From the NCBI GenBank assembly GCA_009784995.1, contig WQXE01000124.1, positions 1-5,619 on the forward strand: DNA of 5,619 nucleotides, given 5' to 3'. Below are positions 1 through 5,454 of this stretch, piece by piece; position 1 is the stretch's first letter, and every line of letters starts with the position of its first letter. The stretch is from Treponema sp. (GTDB taxonomy: Bacteria > Spirochaetota > Spirochaetia > Treponematales > Breznakiellaceae). Made by a program: the position numbers and the translations under genes. Below the pieces are notes generated by a model. That model saw only the letters and a program-made list of their open reading frames with translations. It did no database searches and had not been told where the DNA came from.

Positions 1-114
1 CACCACAATGAAAAGTTATCTGTTATATCCGATAAAGTATGGGAAGCTTTTGAAGCTCATCGCGGCGGCTTTGTGCGTGTAGATGATTTCCAGTTAATCA
101 CATTTAAGTTGTAA
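1..114 (+). CDS. siaA: SiaA-type PP2C (SpoIIE-family) phosphatase, C-terminal end only
   Basis: This is the last 37 codons of a gene whose start lies left of the window. The reading frame is open from base 1 and ends at TAA 112-114. The peptide aligns without gaps to the last 37 residues of the complete phosphatase encoded at 1854-3752. By hand count 22 of 37 positions are identical, including the ISDK, AFE and RVDD blocks and the LITFK terminus. The RVDD acidic pair is the final metal-binding motif of the SpoIIE/PP2C fold, so this is very likely the tail of a paralogous SiaA phosphatase acting on the SiaC1 switch protein. The next gene, a diguanylate cyclase, starts 18 bp downstream, which suggests one operon. 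Its sensor and membrane regions cannot be seen. It could in principle be a soluble RsbU-like phosphatase, but the downstream siaD-siaB-siaC genes favour SiaA. Confidence 0.85.
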   Translation, partial: HHNEKLSVISDKVWEAFEAHRGGFVRVDDFQLITFKL

Positions 115-119
115 TCGGC

Positions 120-126
120 AGGAGGT
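120..126 (+). promoter_or_regulatory. Ribosome binding site fixing the siaD TTG start
   Basis: The sequence AGGAGGT lies 6 nt upstream of TTG at 133-135. No ATG is available in frame until about residue 87, inside the catalytic domain, so this site decides the start. Confidence 0.8.
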
Positions 127-132
127 AATTTC

Positions 133-873
133 TTGGAAATAGATATTTATGAAGAAGAACAGCAAATATACGATGAAGCTGTTTCTCGTATTTCGGAAAT
201 TAAAAGCGGAGCGTTATTAAATTTTGACGAATACGAAACACTTACAAAAGAGTACGGGAGAATCCTAAAGCAGCTGCGCCGGATTACCCGAATTACCGAC
301 CGTACCGTAAGGGGGCTGCATGAAAATAATTTGGATTTAACCGACAAAGTACATTATGACGCGCTGACCGGGATTTATAACAGGCGTTTTATGGAAGATA
401 ACTTGAAGCGGATTATAAAAACATTATCACGTTCCTCCGGCAGCGAACTTAGCGTATTGATGATAGATATTGATTTTTTCAAGAAATACAACGATACATA
501 CGGACACAGCGAAGGTGATACTTGCTTAAAAGCAGTAGCGCGATCTATAACAGAAAGCCTGTTACGCCCCGATGATTTCGCGGCGAGATATGGCGGTGAG
601 GAATTTGTTGTAATCCTGCCTAACACCGATGAAAGCGGAGCGCTTGTAATGGCGAATAAAATCCTCGCTAACATTCAGTTTAAAAATATCCTTCATGAAA
701 AAAATGAAGCCACAAGCTGCATAACCGTTTCAATTGGAGTTACGACAAGTGAAGTAAAACGAGGACAAGAAGGAAGCGCTTATATAAAACAAGCTGATGA
801 AGCGTTGTATGTGTCAAAGCAAAATGGCCGTAACCGGTATACTTTTATAGAGTTAAAAGGGGAAGAACTATGA
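133..873 (+). CDS. siaD: Diguanylate cyclase, SiaD-like (GGDEF)
   Basis: This 246-residue cytosolic protein should condense two GTP into c-di-GMP. Residues 1-72 are charged and helical, with coiled-coil character, and contain no recognisable sensor domain. This matches the stalk through which P. aeruginosa SiaD (of similar length) is controlled by SiaC. The GGDEF domain begins at the DALTGIYNRR block (76-85). The active site GGEEF is at 154-158, the metal Asp is D112 in the DIDFF block, and the guanine-contacting residues are N120 and D129. An intact inhibitory I-site RxxD (R145-D148) lies five residues before GGEEF, so product feedback inhibition is expected. The start is TTG. The stop overlaps the siaB1 start as ATGA, implying translational coupling. 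The gene sits between siaA1 and siaB1, whereas P. aeruginosa has siaA-B-C-D. The GGDEF call is near certain; the SiaD assignment rests on context and size. Confidence 0.93.
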   Translation: MEIDIYEEEQQIYDEAVSRISEIKSGALLNFDEYETLTKEYGRILKQLRRITRITDRTVRGLHENNLDLTDKVHYDALTGIYNRRFMEDNLKRIIKTLSRSSGSELSVLMIDIDFFKKYNDTYGHSEGDTCLKAVARSITESLLRPDDFAARYGGEEFVVILPNTDESGALVMANKILANIQFKNILHEKNEATSCITVSIGVTTSEVKRGQEGSAYIKQADEALYVSKQNGRNRYTFIELKGEEL

Positions 874-1445
874 GAATGGATATTGAAGAATACAATGAAA
901 TGCTGAATAAAAATAACATCCGCGTTATTTATAGCGGTCCGATTTGGTCGGACGGCATTGACGGTATGGCAGAGATGATGAAAAAACGCCTTGAATTTGA
1001 TGACATACCTTACACCGCGTCTAAATCCGTGTTTTCGATTTTTGTTGAACAAATCAATAATATGATGATGTATTCGGCAGAAAAAGAAAAGAAAATAAAC
1101 GCGGAAAGCCGCGAAACGGAAATATCAAAGGGAGTTTTTGTTTTAGGGCTTCAGGGAGATACATATTTTATTCAAACCGGGAATTTAGTAACAAACAGCA
1201 ACGCCGAAATTCTTAAAAAGCGAATTGACCACCTTAACTCCCTTGATAAAAAACAATTGCGCCAATACCATAAAGAGCAAATGAATGCTGAAAATGATAA
1301 TCCGGAAAGTCATGGCGCGGGGATTGGACTTATAGAAGTGGCGCGACGCTCGGCTTCCCCTATTGAATATACTCTTAATCCTCGCGGTGATAAAATGCAA
1401 TATTTCACAGTATATTTAACAGTAATACAAGGAGGTAAACAATAA
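870..1445 (+). CDS. siaB: SiaB-family protein kinase (GHKL-like), module 1
   Basis: This 191-residue soluble protein belongs to the SiaB family (DUF6272). The P. aeruginosa member phosphorylates the switch protein SiaC and opposes SiaA. A GHKL ATPase-like N-box is visible as E60-x-x-x-N64 in the VEQINNMMMYS block. A glycine-rich G2-type lid follows at 149-154 (GAGIGL), within a strongly conserved ENDNPES-GAG-GLIEVARRS stretch. The start at 870 is chosen over the in-frame ATG at 876 because it overlaps the siaD stop (ATGA), has a GGGGAAG ribosome site, and aligns residue for residue with the paralogue at 3769. By hand count the two SiaB proteins share 99 of 185 positions. The last six residues are extra relative to SiaB2 and are encoded by the siaC1 ribosome site. 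Its likely substrate is SiaC1, encoded immediately downstream. Confidence 0.88.
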   Translation: MRMDIEEYNEMLNKNNIRVIYSGPIWSDGIDGMAEMMKKRLEFDDIPYTASKSVFSIFVEQINNMMMYSAEKEKKINAESRETEISKGVFVLGLQGDTYFIQTGNLVTNSNAEILKKRIDHLNSLDKKQLRQYHKEQMNAENDNPESHGAGIGLIEVARRSASPIEYTLNPRGDKMQYFTVYLTVIQGGKQ

Positions 1446-1825
1446 TGTCATTCTACCTGGAAAAAGAAAAAACATTTTCAATGCCTTACATCCTTATAGA
1501 TGAAAAAAAAGGATACATGAAAATGGAAGGGCAATGCTTCCATGAAAATGTTGTTGTATTGTTCAAAGAAATTAACAATTGGTTAGACGTTTATCTTAAA
1601 ACTGATTTTGTTTTATTTACCTTTGATTGCGACATTGAATATTTAAACAGCTCAACCTTAAAACTGTTAAATGTTTTACTGTTAAAGCTTGATAGGCACT
1701 CCTGTAAAAATAATAAAATCATCGTAAACTGGATTACCATTGAGGAAGACGACATAATGATTGAGTGCGGCGAGGATTATCAGGAAGAAATGGAAAATTT
1801 AGAGTTTAATTTAGTTATTAAATAA
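1445..1825 (+). CDS. siaC: SiaC-family phospho-switch protein (DUF1987), module 1
   Basis: This 126-residue protein belongs to the SiaC/DUF1987 family, small STAS-like proteins that act as phosphorylation-dependent partners. In P. aeruginosa, unphosphorylated SiaC binds and activates the cyclase SiaD; SiaB phosphorylates it at Thr68 and SiaA removes the phosphate. The family phosphosite motif, usually Y-F/L-N-T-S-S, reads YLNSST here at 66-71, so the acceptor would be Ser69. Other family blocks are PYILIDEKKGYMKMEG near the N-terminus, NWLDVYL at 45-51, IIVNWIT at 92-98 and the acidic IECGED at 106-111. The start ATG shares its A with the siaB1 stop (TAATG), and AAGGAGGT sits 8 nt upstream. 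It has no signal peptide or membrane segment. Together with SiaB1 and the upstream SiaA1 it forms a complete A-B-C set around SiaD, so it is the best candidate for the cyclase activator. Confidence 0.88.
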   Translation: MSFYLEKEKTFSMPYILIDEKKGYMKMEGQCFHENVVVLFKEINNWLDVYLKTDFVLFTFDCDIEYLNSSTLKLLNVLLLKLDRHSCKNNKIIVNWITIEEDDIMIECGEDYQEEMENLEFNLVIK

Positions 1826-1837
1826 ATATCTGATAAC

Positions 1838-1845
1838 AAGGAGAC
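1838..1845 (+). promoter_or_regulatory. Ribosome binding site fixing the siaA2 TTG start
   Basis: AAGGAGAC lies 8 nt upstream of TTG 1854-1856. The first in-frame ATG (1872, residue 7) would be 26 nt from this site, so TTG is preferred. Confidence 0.7.
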
Positions 1846-1853
1846 TGAGAATA

Positions 1854-3752
1854 TTGTTAAAAACAATCCGTATGAAGCTGTTGGTGCCTATTCTGTGCGC
1901 TATCATTTTGGGCAGCCTAATCATTGGTATCGTTGGATACCGGCTCGCGGCGGACATCGTTATCGGCGCGTTTGAAGAAGACGGGCTGCGTTCCGCAAGT
2001 TATCTGCGTGAGTACATAGATATGGTCATAAGCAAAGCGGAGCTTGATTTGTCCGCGCTTTCCGTTGCTCCGTCTGTTAAGTATCTTTTGCAAGGGGATC
2101 AGCTTTCCGAGGAATTGGTAGAAGGCTACATAATGGCGCTTGTAGACCAGCATGGCATCTATAACAGTATAACCATCCTGAATACCGAAGGTATCATCGT
2201 TGCTAGCACCTCCGGCAGTACGGGCGGAAACAGAGGTGACAGAGAATACTTTCAAGATAACATGAAAGGTTTGTTCCATATCTCCGGGGTCGAGTTGAGC
2301 CGCCAGACCGGACGGCTTGCCACATTTATCTCCATCCCTATACGCGACATGGATGACGGTACTATCATTGGCGCGGCGCTGACAGTCATCAGACTTGAGG
2401 AGCTTAACGCTCGCTATGTTGTCCCTGTCAATCTGTTAGGTGACCACGGTTACGCTATGGTCGTGTCGGGCGCGGGTGAAATCATCGCGCACAGAGATGA
2501 GAATATGATTTTAGATCCCGGCAATGATGAACGCTCTGAAAATAATGGAATCGTCGCAGGGGAAACACTGAAGTCTCTCTTAACTGTAACTGAAGGCGGC
2601 GGCAATATCGCGTTTAATACATCAATAGACGATGTGAACTTCAGGGCTTTCGCGGAGCGCAGCCATTATACAGACTGGTATGCTGTTGTGATTTGCCCTA
2701 TCAGCGAATTTTATGAAGCGGCGTATGGATTAGCTTGGACAACCGCCATTTTAATATTTACCGTTATTCTGTTTATCACGATAATTATATTAATCGCGGT
2801 CAACGGAGTAACAAGAGCTTTAAGTACCACCATCCGTTATGCCGACACTGTCGAAAAAGGCGAGTTAGATACACAGTTATTTGTAAAGCGCGATGATGAG
2901 GTTGGAATTTTAGCGGATTCTCTTCGCGGCATGGTCGGAAAATTAAAAATAATGATTGATGAAGCGAAAGCGACTTCGGCAACGATAATGGCGGGCATAA
3001 ATTACGCTAGTAAAATTCAAGGCGACCTTCTTCCCAAGAATCAAGCCTTTGATAAAGCGTTCACGGACTATTCAATCATATGGAAACCGCGGGATATAGT
3101 AGGCGGCGATATATTCTGGCTAAAAAACTTTGAAGGCGGAGCTGTCCTTTGTGTGTGCGACTGCACCGGTCACGGAGCGCCGGGCGCGATGCTGACGATG
3201 CTTGTCGTGTCCGCTTTTGAGGATATGGTGAATGAAAGTAATTGCCATGACACCGCGGGCATTATATTCAATCTAGAGCAAAGGCTTGTTGGTGGGTTTG
3301 GCGTTGAACCTCTTGAAAAAGGTATGGCAGGCGCGGACATACATGACGGCTGCGACATGGCAGTTCTTTTTATAAAAAAAGACGGCAGTGTCAATTTGTC
3401 CTCGGCTAATATGCCCGTTTTTTCCTGTAACGGAGAAGAGGTTAGCCATATTAAAGGGCAGCGGCTCTGTATAGGCGAAGGTTTGTTAAAGAGCAAAGAC
3501 GAAATTAAAACCGTTTTTATCCCCGCTTGTCCCGATAATAAATATTACATCGCGTCTGACGGATTATTTGACCAGCCCGGCGGAAAAGAAAAAGTTTTCC
3601 CATTCGGTTATAGGCAGTTTAAAGAAATTATATTAAAAAATCATAATGAAAGCCAGGATACCATTTCCGATAAGATATGGACTGCGTTTGAAGATTACAG
3701 GGGAACAGAGCTGAGAGTGGACGACGTTGAGCTGATTACTTTTAAACCGTAA
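1854..3752 (+). CDS. siaA: SiaA-type membrane phosphatase: dCache-HAMP-PP2C (SpoIIE), module 2
   Basis: This 632-residue inner-membrane sensor phosphatase is predicted to dephosphorylate a SiaC protein in response to an extracellular cue. A first transmembrane helix lies at about 8-30. An extracytoplasmic double-Cache domain spans about 37-288 and shows the DREYFQDN block (129-136), the ELSRQTGR...ISIPIRD strand pair (147-165) and a second lobe with GYAMVV...EIIAHRDE (199-216). A second transmembrane helix lies at about 292-316 and a HAMP domain at about 317-370 with DDEVGIL (347-353). The SpoIIE switch helix carries SKIQGDLLP (386-394). The PP2C core follows with VGGD (D419), DCTGHG (D436-G441), DGCDMA (D498, D501), ASDG (D569) and VDD (D623-D624), so the metal-binding acidic residues appear intact. 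The start is TTG, 28 bp after siaC1. siaB2 follows after 16 bp. The domain reading is secure; the Cache ligand cannot be read from sequence. Confidence 0.92.
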   Translation: MLKTIRMKLLVPILCAIILGSLIIGIVGYRLAADIVIGAFEEDGLRSASYLREYIDMVISKAELDLSALSVAPSVKYLLQGDQLSEELVEGYIMALVDQHGIYNSITILNTEGIIVASTSGSTGGNRGDREYFQDNMKGLFHISGVELSRQTGRLATFISIPIRDMDDGTIIGAALTVIRLEELNARYVVPVNLLGDHGYAMVVSGAGEIIAHRDENMILDPGNDERSENNGIVAGETLKSLLTVTEGGGNIAFNTSIDDVNFRAFAERSHYTDWYAVVICPISEFYEAAYGLAWTTAILIFTVILFITIIILIAVNGVTRALSTTIRYADTVEKGELDTQLFVKRDDEVGILADSLRGMVGKLKIMIDEAKATSATIMAGINYASKIQGDLLPKNQAFDKAFTDYSIIWKPRDIVGGDIFWLKNFEGGAVLCVCDCTGHGAPGAMLTMLVVSAFEDMVNESNCHDTAGIIFNLEQRLVGGFGVEPLEKGMAGADIHDGCDMAVLFIKKDGSVNLSSANMPVFSCNGEEVSHIKGQRLCIGEGLLKSKDEIKTVFIPACPDNKYYIASDGLFDQPGGKEKVFPFGYRQFKEIILKNHNESQDTISDKIWTAFEDYRGTELRVDDVELITFKP

Positions 3753-3768
3753 CAAAGGAGGTTTTAAA

Positions 3769-4326
3769 ATGAAAATTGATATGTTGCAATACAATAAAAT
3801 GCTAATGGAAAATAACATCTCCATCATCTACAGCGGTCCGTTGTGGGCGGATGGAATCGACGGGCTGGCGGATTTCCTTCAAAGGCGGCTTGATATAGAC
3901 GAAATCGCGTTAAGTATGTCACAGTCTGTGTTTTCAGTCTTTGTTGAGCAATTGAACAATATGCTGATGTATTCGGTTGAAAATACAGAAATAGACTTTT
4001 CTGAAAAAACAAAATCGAATATAGTGAAAGGTATCTTTTTGATGGGCAGGCATGATAACAAATATTTTTTGCAAACAGGTAATTACATGAAAAGTAGCAA
4101 TGTAGAGCTTTTGAAAGACCGAATTGATTATTTGAATACGCTTGATAAACAGCAGTTGCGGAACTTCCTAAAAGAAAAAAGAAAATCCGAAAACGACAAT
4201 CCCGAAAGCAAGGGTGCGGGATTAGGGCTTATTGAAGTAGCGAGGCGCTCTACATCCAGGATTGATTATGAGTTTATTCCATGCGAAGACGGATTAACGT
4301 ATTTCACTATGTATGTGACAATATAG
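3769..4326 (+). CDS. siaB: SiaB-family protein kinase (GHKL-like), module 2
   Basis: This 185-residue protein is a paralogue of the kinase at 870-1445, with about 54% identity by hand count and no gaps. The N-box E60-x-x-x-N64 and the G2-type glycine motif GAGLGL at 149-154 are both retained, as is the ENDNPES/GLIEVARRS block, so the ATP site looks intact. The most divergent stretch is residues 71-88, followed by 95-99. These surface-like segments could set partner choice between SiaC1 and SiaC2 (inference). AGGAGGT at 3756-3762 lies 6 nt before the ATG, a very strong ribosome site. The gene lies 16 bp after siaA2 and 13 bp before siaC2. It likely phosphorylates SiaC2, opposing the dCache phosphatase SiaA2. 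A role as a kinase-like scaffold rather than an active kinase cannot be excluded from sequence alone. Confidence 0.88.
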   Translation: MKIDMLQYNKMLMENNISIIYSGPLWADGIDGLADFLQRRLDIDEIALSMSQSVFSVFVEQLNNMLMYSVENTEIDFSEKTKSNIVKGIFLMGRHDNKYFLQTGNYMKSSNVELLKDRIDYLNTLDKQQLRNFLKEKRKSENDNPESKGAGLGLIEVARRSTSRIDYEFIPCEDGLTYFTMYVTI

Positions 4327-4339
4327 GAGAGTAAAAAAA

Positions 4340-4720
4340 ATGGTTTTATATTTAGAAAAGGAAAAAACTACCTCAACACCGTATCTTCTTATTGACGAAA
4401 AGAAGAATTATATGAAATTAGAAGGCCGAAGCTTTAATGAAAATATAACAGACTTTTTTAAAGAGGTTTTTGATTGGCTGGACGTCTACCTAACGACTGA
4501 CTTCGGCTCTTTCACAATTGACCTTGAAATGGATTATTTCAACAGCGCCACATCTAAGCTGCTGCACAATATGTTGATGAAGATGGACAAGTATACTACT
4601 GATAAAAACACCATTATTGTCAACTGGATTACGACAGAAGACAACGACATTATTATTGAGTGCGGCGAAGACTTAAAGGATGAAGTCGAAAAATTGACGT
4701 TTAATATGGTGATTAGATAG
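4340..4720 (+). CDS. siaC: SiaC-family phospho-switch protein (DUF1987), module 2
   Basis: This 126-residue protein is the same length as SiaC1, with 74 of 126 positions identical by hand count. It has the same landmarks: LEKEKT at the N-terminus, DWLDVYL at 45-51, IIVNWIT at 92-98 and IECGED at 106-111. The predicted phosphosite motif reads YFNSATS at 66-72. The acceptor would again be Ser69, but the following Ser70 of SiaC1 is Ala here. AGGAGA at 4325-4330 gives a 9-nt spacing to ATG. It is the last gene of the sia run. No second cyclase follows, so it may act on the SiaD encoded upstream, compete with SiaC1, or control a different effector elsewhere. Its stop lies 3 bp from the stop of the convergent toxin gene, and no terminator hairpin is visible between them. 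Confidence 0.88.
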   Translation: MVLYLEKEKTTSTPYLLIDEKKNYMKLEGRSFNENITDFFKEVFDWLDVYLTTDFGSFTIDLEMDYFNSATSKLLHNMLMKMDKYTTDKNTIIVNWITTEDNDIIIECGEDLKDEVEKLTFNMVIR

Positions 4721-4723
4721 ATT

Positions 4724-5041
4724 CTAAATCCCTATGAATTTATACAATGCGCTTTTAATATTATCTACATATTTTTCATCAATATGTCCGATATATTCGC
4801 CAATGTTAGACTGTTTTATAGTTGTAATTTTATCGATCATAATATAACCGGCTTTATCAAGATTGTTATGATCTGATGGCTCTATTTTTATTCTAAAGTC
4901 CGATTCAATTTCTATCGTGGTTATTGGTATTACAGTAAGTGAATCAAAATCATCAAATGAAACTGCTTGAATTACTACAGCAGGTCGGGGTTTTGTTGAA
5001 TATGTTCCGCCTGTTGTCGTGTAAATATCATACTGCTTCAT
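4724..5041 (-). CDS. mazF: MazF/PemK-family endoribonuclease toxin
   Basis: The protein is about 105 residues starting at MKQYDIY. It matches the MazF/PemK toxin family, which are small SH3-like-fold, sequence-specific mRNA endoribonucleases. Seen features are the N-terminal YDIY block, the KPRPAVVIQ motif carrying the family Arg (residue 19 from this start), the VIPITT strand with the family Thr, the mid-protein LDKAGYIMIDKITTI segment (family pattern: acidic/hydrophobic then ...DKI-T), and a C-terminal IGHIDEKYVDNIKSAL helix. Two adjacent ATGs (5042-5044 and 5039-5041) are possible starts. The frame stays open to 5080, but that extension lies inside the antitoxin gene and precedes the conserved family N-terminus, so it is rejected. 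No good ribosome site precedes the ATG pair. The start overlaps the antitoxin end by about 14-17 nt, pointing to coupled translation. It converges on siaC2. Confidence 0.85.
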   Translation of the reverse strand: MKQYDIYTTTGGTYSTKPRPAVVIQAVSFDDFDSLTVIPITTIEIESDFRIKIEPSDHNNLDKAGYIMIDKITTIKQSNIGEYIGHIDEKYVDNIKSALYKFIGI

Positions 5042-5237
5042 CATCCCACCATTCACTAACGGCGCTTCCCATCCAATCATCTAGTTCCTTATCTGTTTTT
5101 ATGGTGTGGCTTGAAACTTCATTTTTTGAAAATGGGATAATTTTTATTTTTTGTCCGCGATAAGCAATCGGTAAATCGATGAACTTTGCAAGATCATCAG
5201 CAAAATAGGTATTTGGCGCAGTAGAAACATAAGCCAT
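5028..5237 (-). CDS. Putative antitoxin of the MazF-like toxin; family not recognised
   Basis: This 69-residue protein lies directly upstream of, and overlaps, the toxin gene. That is the usual antitoxin-first order of type II pairs. The start ATG has AGAGGAGA at 5243-5250 with 5 nt spacing. The N-terminal half (MAYVSTAPNTYFADDLAKF...) has no AbrB, ribbon-helix-helix or Phd signature that I can identify. The C-terminal third is acidic and Trp-rich (DKELDDWMGSAVSEWWDDEAV without the D/E breaks), resembling the flexible acidic tails with which MazE-type antitoxins wrap their toxins. The antitoxin role is therefore inferred from position, size and charge, not from homology. Whether it binds DNA is unknown. 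Confidence 0.7.
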   Translation of the reverse strand: MAYVSTAPNTYFADDLAKFIDLPIAYRGQKIKIIPFSKNEVSSHTIKTDKELDDWMGSAVSEWWDDEAV

Positions 5238-5261
5238 ATCAATCTCCTCTTTTGTATTACA

Positions 5262-5295
5262 AATATAGCCTATGTGGTTTAATGGGAGTTGTCAA
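5262..5295 (-). promoter_or_regulatory. Candidate promoter of the toxin-antitoxin pair, with a small palindrome at the -10
   Basis: On the - strand a perfect -35 hexamer TTGACA (5290-5295) is followed after 17 nt by TAGGCT (5267-5272), a weak -10. An alternative TATATT lies at 5262-5267 but at a long 22-nt spacing. A 9-bp palindrome ATAGCCTAT (5265-5273) overlaps the -10 region and could be an operator for autoregulation (inference). The antitoxin ribosome site starts about 12 nt downstream. Confidence 0.5.
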
Positions 5296-5314
5296 GTAAT
5301 ATTAGCTTGTTGTA

Positions 5315-5354
5315 AAAAAAGGAAACCTCAGCTTACGCTAAGATTTCCTTTTTT
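5315..5354. terminator. Bidirectional hairpin terminator A
   Basis: The left arm (5315-5325, six A then GGAAA) pairs perfectly for 11 bp with the right arm (5344-5354). An inner stem CTCAGC/GCTAAG carries one mismatch and a TTAC loop. The A-run on one side and T-run on the other let it work in both directions. It insulates the toxin-antitoxin promoter from transcription entering from the tRNA side. Confidence 0.7.
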
Positions 5355-5368
5355 ATCTGAGCCGCGCT
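5343..5368. repeat. 26-nt direct repeat, copy 1 (orphan tRNA-Lys 3' end plus terminator arm)
   Basis: This copy is identical base for base to 5562-5587, and the flanks differ at once on both sides. On the - strand it reads as the last ten bases of the tRNA-Lys body (AGCGCGGCTC with its A73) followed by the poly-A/GGAAAT terminator arm. No T-arm or anticodon arm precedes it here, so it is an orphan 3' end. Confidence 0.85.
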
Positions 5369-5454
5369 ACGCCCGATTAAGCACGGCAAAGCCGTGTGGA
5401 TGAATAATCTAAAAACGGCGTGGCGCACGTTAAAATTAACAGGATGATTAATGC

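Noticed and set aside
780..1052. 90-residue - strand reading frame across the siaD/siaB1 junction
   Set aside because: It lies opposite two well-supported overlapping genes, has no ribosome site and has no protein family character. The other - strand frames under the sia genes are rejected for the same reason.
1826..1853. Possible separate promoter or terminator between siaC1 and siaA2
   Set aside because: The 28-bp gap has no hairpin and no -35/-10 pair; it holds only the ribosome site.
1854..1874. Alternative siaA2 start at ATG 1872
   Set aside because: It is 26 nt from the only ribosome site and would remove the charged N-terminus before the first membrane helix; TTG 1854 has 8-nt spacing.
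4724..5080. Longer toxin reading frame starting at 5080
   Set aside because: The extra 12-13 residues lie in the antitoxin coding region and precede the conserved MazF N-terminus; the ATG pair at 5039-5044 fits family length and operon overlap better.
4939..5163. 74-residue + strand reading frame
   Set aside because: It is antisense to the toxin and antitoxin genes, has no ribosome site and has an uninformative, low-complexity composition.
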